From: Leptobrachium leishanense
Lineage: Eukaryota; Chordata; Amphibia; Anura; Megophryidae
Assembly (NCBI GenBank): GCA_009667805.1
Contig: CM019072.1
Coordinates: 33,163,519-33,227,518 of the forward strand
Length of the DNA: 64,000 nt
Direction: 5' to 3'
Shown: positions 43,243 through 53,120 of the stretch, in pieces
Layout: each line of letters opens with the position of its first letter
Numbering within the stretch: the stretch's first letter is position 1
The notes under the pieces: model-generated
What the model was told of the DNA's origin: nothing
The model's database searches: none
The model's input: only the letters and a program-made list of their open reading frames with translations
Made by a program: the position numbers and the translations under genes

Positions 43243-43459
43243 TTAGACAAGAGTGAAATAGCGAAGTAAAAGCAAACGAAAAACAAAACTATGTTCTAGG
43301 CAACCAGTGATTTATTAAAACTCTAATAACTAGGGATGCACCAATACCACTTTTTTAAGACCGAGTACGAGTACCGATACTTTTTTCAAGTACTCACCGA
43401 TACCGAGTACCGATACTTTTTTTATGTCATGTGAACGCTTTCCAATAAGAACAGACCTC

Positions 43460-44670
43460 ATATAAAAATGCCCCGAGCTCATGGATTTGCCCCAGCTCAT
43501 GGATTTCCCCCCAGCTCATGGATACTGCCCCAGGTCATGGATATGCAACAGGTCATGGATACTGCCCCCCAGTTCATGGATACTGCCCCCCAGTTCATGG
43601 ATCTGCCCCCCAGCTCATGGGATATGCCCCCAGCTCATGGGATATGCCCCCAGCTCATGGGATATGCCCCCAGCTCATGGGATATGCCCCCCAGCACATG
43701 GATACTGCCCCCCAGCTCATGGGATATGCCCCAGCTCATGGGATATGCCCCAGCTCATGGGATATGCCCCCAGCTCATGGGATATGCCCCCAGCTCATGG
43801 GATATGCCCCCAGCTCATGGATTTGCCCCCCAGCTCATGGATTTGCCCCCAGCTCATGGATTTGCCCCCAGCTCATGGATTTGCCCCCCAGCTCATGGAT
43901 ACTGCCCCAGCTCATGGATTTCCCCCAGCACTTGGATACTGCCCCAGGTCATGGATATGCCCCAGGTCATGGATACTGCCCCCCAGCACATGGATACTGC
44001 CCCAGCTCATGGGATATGTCCCAGCTCATGGGATATGCCCCAGCTCATGGGATATGCCCCAGCTCATGGGATATGCCCCAGCTCATGGGATATGCCCCAG
44101 CTCATGGGATATGCCCCAGCTCATGGGATATGCCCCAGCTCATGGGATAAGCCCCAGCTCATGGGATAAGCCCCAGCTCATGGGATATGCCCCAGCTCAT
44201 GGGATATGCCCCCAGCTCATGGATTTCCCCCCAGCTCATGGATACTGCCCCAGCTCATGGATTTCCCCCCAGCTCATGGATTTGCCCCAGCACTTGGATA
44301 CTGCCCCAGCTCATGGATATGCCCCAGCTCATGGGATATGTCCCAGCTCATGGGATATGTCCCAGCTCATGGATATACTGCCCCAGCACATGGATATACT
44401 GCCCCAGCACATGGATATACTGCCCCAGCACATGGATATACTGCCCCAGCACATGGATATACTGCCCCAGCACATGGATATACTGCCCCAGCACATGGAT
44501 ATACTGCCCCAGCACATGGATATACTGCCCCAGCACATGGATATACTGCCCCAGCACATGGATATACTGCCCCAGCACATGGATATACTGCCCCAGCACA
44601 TGGATATACTGCCCCAGCACATGGATATACTGCCCCAGCTCATGGATATACTGCCCCAGCTCATGGGATA
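43460..44670. repeat. Minisatellite of 17-22-bp CAGCTCATGG units
   Basis: 43460-44365 is an irregular array of units such as GCCCCAGCTCATGGGATAT and GCCCCCCAGCTCATGGATACT. 44366-44660 is a regular 21-bp array (CTGCCCCAGCACATGGATATA), about 14 near-identical copies. The CAGCTCATGG/CAGCACATGG core is constant. Since 21 is 7 codons and stop codons are rare in the unit, long frames are open in all three plus frames and on the minus strand. I do not consider them genes. Confidence 0.95.
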
Positions 44671-44689
44671 TGCCCCCCCCCAGCTCACC

Positions 44690-45105
44690 TGGAGCTCTCG
44701 GCAATGATACTTACCTTCCTGGGCGACGCCGGGAAAGTCTTTGCGCGTTGCGCTCGAAGGAAGGACCCCAGCCGTGATCACATGGTGGGGAAACTTTCCC
44801 GGCGTCGCCCAGGAAGGTAAGTATCATCGCGGAGAGCTCCAGGTGCCTGTCCGAATGCTCTTTCGGCATTCGGACAGGCCCTGCTGCTGCTCACGGCGTT
44901 CATACTTACCTTCCTGGGCGATGCCGGGAAAGCTTCTGCATGTGCGCTCGTTGGAAGGACCTCAGCCACGATCACATGGTCCCACGTGATCGCGGCTGGG
45001 GGCCTTCATACGCGCGAAGACTTTCCTGGCGTCACCCAGGAAGGTAAGTATGAACGCGGTGAGCAGCTGCAGGGCCTGTACGAATGCCGATAGAGCATTC
45101 GGACA
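44690..45105. repeat. Two consecutive GC-rich hairpins at the hAT-like 3' part
   Basis: TACTTACCTTCCTGGGCGAC (44708) pairs with its reverse complement near 44804-44823. A second pair occurs near 44905-44925 and 45018-45038. Both hairpins contain GCCGGGAAAG-type arms around CAGCCGTGATCACATGG or CAGCCACGATCACATGG. They are tandem copies of one inverted-repeat unit. Confidence 0.8.
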
Positions 45106-45259
45106 GCCACCCCAGCCTCTCGGATGCCGGCAAGCCGGCTCAATACCGGCTTCCGGTATCGGGAAAAATATCGGGGGTACTGCACGAGTACCAAGTACTC
45201 CTGCAGTACCTGGTATCGGCGCCGATACCAATACTAGTATCGGTATCGGCGCAACCCTA

Positions 45260-46526
45260 GTAATATCACAGAAACCTTGCTCTCCTAAGCAGATCTGGTG
45301 CCATTAAAGTCTGCTTTGTGATTAATCAAAGTTAAAGGGACACTAGCCACAATAACCACCTACCTTTTGTCCTGTGGCTGTTATTGTGTGTTAGCTTAAA
45401 TAAAAAAATAAAACATGATGCCCATAATAAAAACAAAATGATACAGGGTGGGGTCAGCAGGCTGGATGGTTAAGCCTGACCCCCCCCCCCCCTTTTATTA
45501 TGCCTCCCGAAGTGACTTCTAGTGCTTTCTTGATAGGGAGTGATTTCCTTTCAAATGAGCCCAATGGTTCATGACAGGTGCATGCTGTGAAAATAAGCAC
45601 AACACAATTATGATACAGTAATAGAAATTATAGCCAGAATATGTAATTGTTGGTAATATAGTATTTATAAATTAGCAAATAAAGTCCATGCAAGTCGATG
45701 TGTAGACAGCTCTACGCACCTCATGTCATAACAGTGTACATTGCTCTGTAATGTTTCTTTACATATTATTAGCATTGTACTGTTGCAGCTGTATTATTAT
45801 TTATTTGTATTTTGCCAACATATTCCGGGACACGGTACAGGGGATACAATAGATTATGGTAATAAATAGTAATAAAGAAATTAGTCGAGAGAGCCTTGTT
45901 CTCTAAGGAGCTTAAAAGCTAAAGCTGGATTTGTTTTGTTTCTCCATTTCAGGAACTTTTTTTCATTTTTAAATTTCTATGGCATTTTTGATTCACCGTT
46001 TAATGGATATGAAACCGTTCTGACTTGACATAACCCCAATATCCTGTGTTTTCAGGGCTGTGAGCAAAGGCAGCCTAGCATTGCGGTTTCTGGTGACATC
46101 TTTGCACACATTCCCATCCCTTTTCTTTGCACACTGTGTCCTGAGCTGTTTATGCATCTCCTCAGGTCTTCAGTGTCTTTGCTTAAGTCTCTGCACACGG
46201 TAATGTTTACGATGACACAATCACAACCCATTGTGCTTTCTCTGCTAGGCTGCAAGGAGGAAGCCAGAAGAATCTGGAAAACATAGCTTGAGTGACAAAG
46301 CATTCCCCTTCTAGGCTTAATTAAGCAGAAAAATAGAGTTACGTGCGCCCCATTTCAACGGGAAGGGACAAACCGACAGGAAGCAAACGAAAAACATAAA
46401 CAGATAAGGAGGCACAGACCTCTGCAGAAGTGTTACAACAATTATTATCATTATGATTAAAAGTATCCATCCTTTATTATTAGAAACTAGCAGACTTTAC
46501 AAGCACTCATATATATATATATATAT
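45260..46526. other. No gene recognised
   Basis: Contains a poly-C tract (45481), an interspersed-repeat piece (45795-45860), and an AT dinucleotide run (46511-46526). A minus-strand 83-codon frame at 46303-46052 has no recognisable motif. Confidence 0.5.
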
Positions 46527-46660
46527 TAGGGTGGCAACTAACGATTATTTTAATAATTGGCCGATTAATCGGATAAAAGGAAAAACATAGGCAAATTGCA
46601 TACTTTTCGCACACAAAAAGGTACACGAGCACCTGGTCACACTGATGGATTGATGCTGCC
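46527..46660. mobile_element. hAT-like end fragment
   Basis: TTAGGGTGGCAACTAACGAT and TAATTGGCCGATTAATCGG resemble the TAGGGxTGCAACTAACGATTATTTT ends of vertebrate hAT-type elements. Only one end is present before the next MITE. Confidence 0.5.
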
Positions 46661-46671
46661 TACGCAGTTTA

Positions 46672-47093
46672 GGCTGAGATCAGACGAACACATTTTTAAC
46701 GTGCGTTTAGGCGCACTTAATCACGGCCGCAGTAGCAGCAAATAACAGGCAATATACAAAGTACGGCAGCGCGAAAGTCCGGCCGCGCAACGCAAGTGGA
46801 AAATGAACGCATTTTTTCAAGAACGCAGAACCGCTAGTACTAACGTACAGAGTGCGCTGCGTCCGCTAGCGGCATATATGCGTGATTAGGCGATGTCAGA
46901 CGCTGCTAATGTCCAGCCTACAGAACGTCCAGATGCAAAAAGTGTTTGAGGATCCGTAAAAAAAAAATAAAAAAAAATAACGAAAATGCGCATCGTCTGA
47001 CCGTTTTTGCACATTCCGTGAAAAAATACGTCAATGCGTTCGGATGCACTTTTTGACGGTCGCTGCGATTAATGCGTTCGTTTGACCCTGGCC
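46672..47093. mobile_element. Harbinger-like MITE, 422 bp (TTA target duplication)
   Basis: Ends GGCTGAGATCAGACGAACAC and GCGTTCGTTTGACCCTGGCC, with TTA on both sides (46669-46671 and 47094-47096). Interior words match the MITE at 42837-43242, in part in the opposite orientation. An A-rich run lies near 46960. Confidence 0.85.
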
Positions 47094-47096
47094 TTA

Positions 47097-47352
47097 AGGC
47101 CGGGGGCAGACGAGCTCACTTCAGAGTGGAAGGAACGTCCGTGAGAGTGGACGTTCCATCCACTCGACGCCCGCCCCTATGGAGGATTGCGCTTTGCAGC
47201 CCCGTCGACGTGCATCCTAGCGCATCGACGGGGAGGCTTTCTAGGTGGACGTTTGCTGCGCGCACGCATGCACAAGCATGTGACCGGCCCCGTTGCAGCG
47301 TCACATGGCTACGACGGGCGCCGATAAGTGAGTGTGTGTGCACTTGGCCTAA
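47097..47352. mobile_element. Adjacent CpG-rich MITE-like segment
   Basis: It starts AAGGCCGGGGGCAGACGAGC directly after the previous MITE and ends CACTTGGCCTAAG. GGCC tips next to TAA on both sides suggest a second Harbinger-like insertion, but the inner ends do not match well, so this is tentative. Confidence 0.4.
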
Positions 47353-47733
47353 GCCCATGTCTGCTTCCTCCCCAGACGAACGCTGCTACAAGCACACACA
47401 CGACTTTATGCACCACAGAACTTTTCATGGATGGTAGAGTGCCTTTTCCTGATATATATATATTATATACACACTAGGAACAGCAAAGCACCAAACAGGG
47501 TTAGAGATGGCTTTGGGATAAGGGATTACTACTTGTTATGGTTAGTGAGGCCTTCTTGTTGGGTGATACCCTGGCAGGTGATCAGTGGGTGTCCATCATT
47601 GAAATGGACGGACCCAATGGGATTAGTAGATGAAGATAAAAAAAGGATTTTTTTTTTACATGCATTTACTTCAAAAGAAAAAAGAAAAAAAAAAAAAAAA
47701 CAGCAACGTGTTTTATAATGTGTTTTTATTTTC

Positions 47734-47908
47734 AGGTCTATTCACTAAAAAGGTGAAACTCAGGAGAACTGGCAGAAGTGAAAAATCTAGGTCAAAAAGA
47801 CAAACCAGAAACATTCTCCCATTTATCTCACTTTCCAAATCGGCTTTTTGGTCTAGATTATTCTCTTCTGACAATTCTCCCAAGTTTCACCTTTTAGTGA
47901 ATAGACCT
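47734..47908. mobile_element. Palindromic MITE (copy C)
   Basis: Arms AGGTCTATTCACTAAAAAGG and CCTTTTAGTGAATAGACCT around a loop with CAAACCAGAAACATTCTCCC. Same family as 14995-15172 and 35224-35381. Confidence 0.88.
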
Positions 47909-49893
47909 GTATGTAGTGCACAAGTAATCTAGTTACAGCTTATGTAAGTAGTAGTGGTCCTTTAATTGACAGCTCGCTCTCTGTCTACTCAGAGTCAAGA
48001 GAGAATGAACTTAAAAATCCGATATTTTATCTCCTGCTTCCATTTTTGTAAATTTTTCCGATGAGGCAACATTTATCAAATTCTTATGGCAATAAGACAT
48101 GTACAGTTCTAGTATAGGATAAAAAGTAGTGAAGTGGCAATGGGTGTTGGAGAGAATGTTCAGACAAGTACACAGGGATCGATTGTGATGTCTTTGCTAC
48201 CTGAGATAAAGATAAACCCAGTGGTACTCTTTGGCAATGTCCTTTGCATACATCCCACACAATGCAAGTCAATAGGTCAGTTTTCCGGTCTTCTGACCCA
48301 TACAGTCCATTCTATAGCCAATGTCACACAGTGAGGAACAAGCGATGTACTGGTGCGGGGCAGTACAACACACAAACTATCACAAAATGTATGCACACTG
48401 TGACACATACAGAGTAAAAACTTTAAACATACATGGGAAAATAAAGTAAAATGTAAGTTATCAGCACATATAATAAAATAAGAGCAATAGTGCAATAGTG
48501 GCCAAACAGTAAGTGAAAGAGAAGTGAAAAGCATAATGCTCATCTGAGTGCAAAAGATGTGGCATTTAGTAGAACCAGATCAGCAGCTTTCAGCATCATT
48601 ATATCTGTATTTCATTGCAACACAAGCAAAATTGAACGCTTTACAGGAGCCTTTGAGACGTGTGCAGAGCACATCCCTCTGACTGAGCCGTGTGCAAACA
48701 CCTCCCGCCCTTCCTTGCTCCTTGCCCTCCCCGATGCACACAGCTTTTTTAATATGCATCAGAAGGGATTTGCACTCATTCACGGTGTGCAGATAATTAA
48801 TGAAAGACCTGAGCTTTATTTTAGGTTACAGAATGTGTTGAAATGTTTTTATACCGGGTAGAATAAAGAAATTCTGGTTCATAATGTTTTAAACATACAA
48901 CATAAATGAAAATGTTTCTGTATTAATATTTTCTAGATTTGTTTGTTTTTATTGTATAATATTATAAAAGACACAAAAACACACATACAAAAACAGAAAA
49001 GAGTTACGAAATCTATACTGGTATTTCACTTCGGGGGTTTTCCAATAAGCGCCAGTGTTTGTCCGTATCACAAAAACAGGCTAAAAACACCACTATTGCA
49101 GTGCTGATAAAAGCCTGTTCTTCTCAATCTAAAACCTAAACAGCAAAAGGAGAACCTTTACTGCAATACCAGTGATTTACATGGTTTTTGAATGCTAGGG
49201 GAAAAAAAAAAAAGTCACTTAATGGAAAATAGCCGCACTTTACTAAATTTACCTAAAAATTACAACATCTTTTATTATAGTTGAGAGACTCATTGCTGGG
49301 AGTTTTATAGCTTTGCAGCTCTGTTATACACCCAAAACAATGAATATATTTGATCTCTCAAAAAAAGAACTTTAGGAGATAAAAATGCTGCCCCACCAGT
49401 CTGCTGCCCTATGCCCAGGCATAGTTGACCTAAGTGAGAATACAGGTTTTAGTGTTACAATTCTCCTTCATAATGAAGTAATGTATAAAATGACACATGT
49501 ATGAATACATGCTGACAAGAAAGATAACCTACCCATGTAAGTATACAGATTGGTTTTGCCCTGCTTGTTTTATAGGTATTGGTTTTAGTTCCACTTGATA
49601 AAATAAATGTTATCAACCCATTTTTTTTTCTTTGCTTGGTGAGTCAGGAATAAAGACTTTAGGCATTTCGAATTTCCTATCTTGTTGATTTAGTAAAAGC
49701 TTTTATAGCAGAAGCAAAAAAGATTGCTTTTTAGCCCTGACTTTCTAAAATAGGTAATTCCAGTCATAACTATTTAGCTAGAACATGTAATTTTGACTCT
49801 AGCGAGTGTTTTAAAAAGGGACAAACTACCCAAAAAATAACTTGTCTACTCAAAGACAGCTTATCATTTTGACTTCAAAGCCAGAGGAAGGGT
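47909..49893. other. Mostly single-copy sequence, no exon recognised
   Basis: No transposon ends or long repeats noticed. 48545-48870 includes TTAATATGCATCAGAAGG and GATAATTAATGAAAGACC, with dense homeodomain- and octamer-like words, and is flanked by sequence of ordinary composition. It might be a regulatory element, but that is speculation. Confidence 0.4.
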
Positions 49894-51003
49894 GTGTGAA
49901 ATAGGGATGAGCTGTTCGATGTTCGATTCGAACATCGCCCGGTTGAACTCCGAACATTTCCACGTGTTCACCGCATGTTCGCCCACAATGCACTTTTCCA
50001 CTGGTCTGAAGCTTGTAATTGGCTACAGCCTTGCACCTGACCACAGGCAAAATTTGCCCCGCAGCACACTATATAAGGTGTCCCACGCAGCCCCAGCACG
50101 TCTTTTTTGAGAGGCGATTGTTCTGTTAGTGTGTCTTGTCAGTGCCAGCAGCTATTGGGGGGGGGGGGTGTCTCACTTCTAGCAGATATCTGGGAATTGC
50201 AATCTGTGTCTTGTCACTGTTGCCAGCTATCAGGGGTTTTACAGACTTGTAGCAGATTTCTGCGAATTTTAATCTGTGTCTTGTCACTGCCACCCATCAG
50301 GGGGTCTCACTGATTTATAGGAGGTTTCTGGGAATTGTAATTGTGTCTTGTCACTGTTGCCAGCTATCAGGGGGTCCTATCAGGGGGTCTCACAGACTTG
50401 TAGCAGATTTCTGCAAATTTTAATCTGTGTCTTGTCACTGGCTGCCAGCTATCAGGGTGTCTCATTGAGTTATACCAGAGTTCTGGAAATCTTTAATCTA
50501 GATAACACAGTTGAATCAGAGTTCTGCATATCTTTAATCTATATATCACTCACCATGTCAGAAAGACCAAAAAAGGACAGGCAGACGCTCCCAGACAAAG
50601 ATAAGAGGGCAAGCAGCCTTTGTGTCGGGAGGCTGTGCCTCTGGTCGTCGTGCATCCTCTGCAGGGGCACGCTTGTCCTTTCTAACTGGTGCTGGCCGTC
50701 TTAAGCAGCAGCAACATACAGAGGATTTGGTGGATTGGCTAACCAGGCCATCCTCATCCTCCGAGTCCTCTGCCAGCCAGGCTTGTAGTGCTTTACAGTC
50801 CACCTCAGCTGCCAAAGCATTGAATGCAGCCTCCATGTCCACAGCTACTCCTGCCGTAGCCTCACCAACATACACGGAGGAGTCAGCTGAATTGTTTGAC
50901 TCACTGGTGTATTTTGGCCTAGGCCAACAAGGCCCAGGCCTAGGGCGGCACTTTCCAGGGGGCGGCGGCCCGCTGGGTGGCTCCACCCCTAAAAAAAAAA
51001 ATA

Positions 51004-51034
<31 letters not shown>

Positions 51035-51039
51035 GCAAA

Positions 51040-51102
51040 CTATTTTACCAGGAAGGAAACATTGAGATGTCACTAATTTTCAAGTATGTCCTGGGTAGGC
51101 AA
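51040..51102 (-). mobile_element. L2-type 3' tail fragment
   Basis: The minus strand reads CCCAGGACATACTTGAAAAT then CAATGTTTCCTTCCTGGTAA, the tail shared by the L2 LINEs and the SINE. It is one of at least six copies of this tail in the window. Confidence 0.75.
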
Positions 51103-51179
51103 GGCCTAGGCTTTCACTTTCCAGGGGGCAACAAAAAACCTCACCACTAATTGGGTTACTCACAGAGCACCGAAATGAC

Positions 51180-51775
51180 GCCAACATTTTGGTGTTCTGT
51201 AGTTCCCTGCACTTCGGGGAATAACATTTCCCAACCCTGCAGTGAATTCACGATTCACCGCAGGGTCCCCAAAGTGCATGGAGTCGGCCGCTGTATGCTG
51301 CCACCGCAAACCCATGGCCTGCTGTTTTAAAAAGAACTACTGAACGAAAATGTCTGGACTTTTTATTATCAATCATAGGATCTTATATGTAAAGTTCTGT
51401 TACAGAAAAAGGAGAACCGCTATTAAAAGGGGGGGAATTTAGCCCAAAAAAATTCTGAAAAATCACTAAAAGGTACAAAAAAAATATCAATAAATAAATA
51501 AAGACTTTTTACTGCAGATTAAAATAATAAATGGTTTATTAGATATTGCATAAAAAACGGGAATATTTTTAACATTGAAACCTATGGGGTTCGCCTGAAT
51601 AAACCTGCTGATTGAAACCACCGAACATCAGGACATTTCACTGACATTTCTCTGCTGTTTGGTGTTCTCTGAATAGATTAACCATTACTTCTCTATGGGG
51701 ATTTGCACTGCCTTCAAACAGCACTGTACTTGCTGGCAGTTTGCCAAACTTGTGTGTGAGCATATCACCAGAGCA
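51180..51775. repeat. Foldback-family repeat in the inner hAT
   Basis: Shares AGGATCTTATATGTAAA, ACATTGAAACCTATGGGG and TCTGAATAGATTAACCATTA with the copies at 34560, 35561, 36392 and 60060. Non-coding and diverged. Confidence 0.7.
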
Positions 51776-52544
51776 GTGGTGTACTTAGAGGAGTGGCGGA
51801 GGGCGGGCCGCCCCAGGTACCAGTGATTATTGGGGTGTCATTAGGGGGTACTAGGAGGTGCCACTGTCACTATGTGTCAGCTTTGAGCTGTGCTCTCAAA
51901 CAACGAGCAGCGGAGCATGACGTTTGCATACGGAATAAAATCGAATAGAATAAAAATCCCCCTCTCCTCCCTCCATAGCTCCTCCCCTGCCTCGCACCAG
52001 CTCTAGGAGAGGGGAGGGGGATGTGATTTGTGACCAGAGAGAGAAGATGACAGTAAACGGCAGGTAAGGGGGGGGGGGTTTCAGCAGAATATGAAGCCCT
52101 GTCTGCTTACTGCTGTTTAAAGTGGACCTTTCCTTAACCAGCACTGCAGTGATAGAAATTTGTCATTGAGCTGCCTGGCTCCTGGTGAGGCTGCTTGCGT
52201 GCAGTTCACACTTGGTCCGGCCAGTCAGGTGGTACTGAGTCTCAGTACCACCTGACTGTCTGAACCACGTGACACGCATGCACGCAGCTGCCCGCCCTTT
52301 CGTTAACATGGACTGTCACTCTATTCTGGACTGAACACCCACCGGGAAGGGAATCAAAGCCACGGTGCACCCTCTGGCAGTGGCACCCCACTGCTGACAA
52401 GATGGCTCCACGCACAGGCACAGCCGTGATCCTAACGTGGCCTGGAGGGACCTCCTGCTGAGTCTGTACACAGTCCCTGCTGACTCTGCACACAGCCCTA
52501 CCGCGGACAGAGGCCGGTAAATGTAGAATAAATAATTGCTGTGT

Positions 52545-53120
52545 GCTCATATACACTCGGTTTGCTGGGAGTTTTACTGCAGTGGATTCTGATGCACTCA
52601 TACACACCGCACATTGCATTGCTGGGAGTTTTATTGCTGTGGATTCTGTTACGCTGACACACACCACACATTGCATTGCTGGGAGTTTTATTGCTGTGGA
52701 TTCTGTTACGCTGACACACACCACACATTGCATTGCTGGGAGTTTTATTGCAGTGGATTCTGATGCACTCATACACACCGCACATTGCATTGCTGGGAGT
52801 TTTATTGCTGTGGATTCTGTTACGCTGACACACACCACACATTGCATTGCTGGGAGTTTTATTGCTGTGGATTCTGTTACGCTGACACACACCACACATT
52901 GCATTGCTGGGAGTTTTATTGCTGTGGATTCTGTTACGCTGACACACACCACACATTGCATTGCTGGGTGTTTTATTGCTGTGGATTCTGTGATACACAC
53001 TGCATATTACTGTGAGTTTTATTGCTGTGCAGTTCTGTGATATGCTCATACACAGTGCCCATTTCTGTGGGTTTTATTGCTATGCAGCTCTGTGATACGC
53101 TCATATGCAGTGCACGTTTC
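52545..53120. repeat. 57-bp minisatellite
   Basis: About eight regular copies (52555-52990) of a unit containing TGCTGGGAGTTTTATTGCTG and TGGATTCTGTTACGCTGACA, then degenerate copies to 53120. Because 57 is 19 codons, frames on both strands stay open (252 and 183 codons on minus, 165 on plus), which is an effect of the period. A diverged version lies at 63265-63470. Confidence 0.92.

Larger units (their letters stand above)
43331..45259. mobile_element. hAT-like element carrying a 1.2-kb minisatellite
   Basis: The left end TAGGGATGCACCAATACCAC and right end GTATCGGCGCAACCCTA are imperfect inverted repeats. Subterminal CGAGTACCGATAC words repeat near both ends. Flanking 8-mers CTAATAAC and GTAATATC match at six positions, a plausible eroded hAT duplication. 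No transposase is present. Most of the interior is minisatellite (43460-44670), followed by two GC-rich hairpins. Confidence 0.75.

Noticed and set aside
43468..44820. Long overlapping frames on both strands (up to 408 codons)
   Set aside because: All arise from the stop-poor minisatellite unit. Several frames are open at once, which a real gene would not show.
46052..46303. Possible cysteine-containing small protein
   Set aside because: Cysteine spacing does not fit any family I know, and no TATA, splice or poly(A) context was seen.
52242..53049. Minus frames of 252 and 183 codons and a plus frame of 165 codons
   Set aside because: They follow the 57-bp minisatellite period and have no start context or domain.
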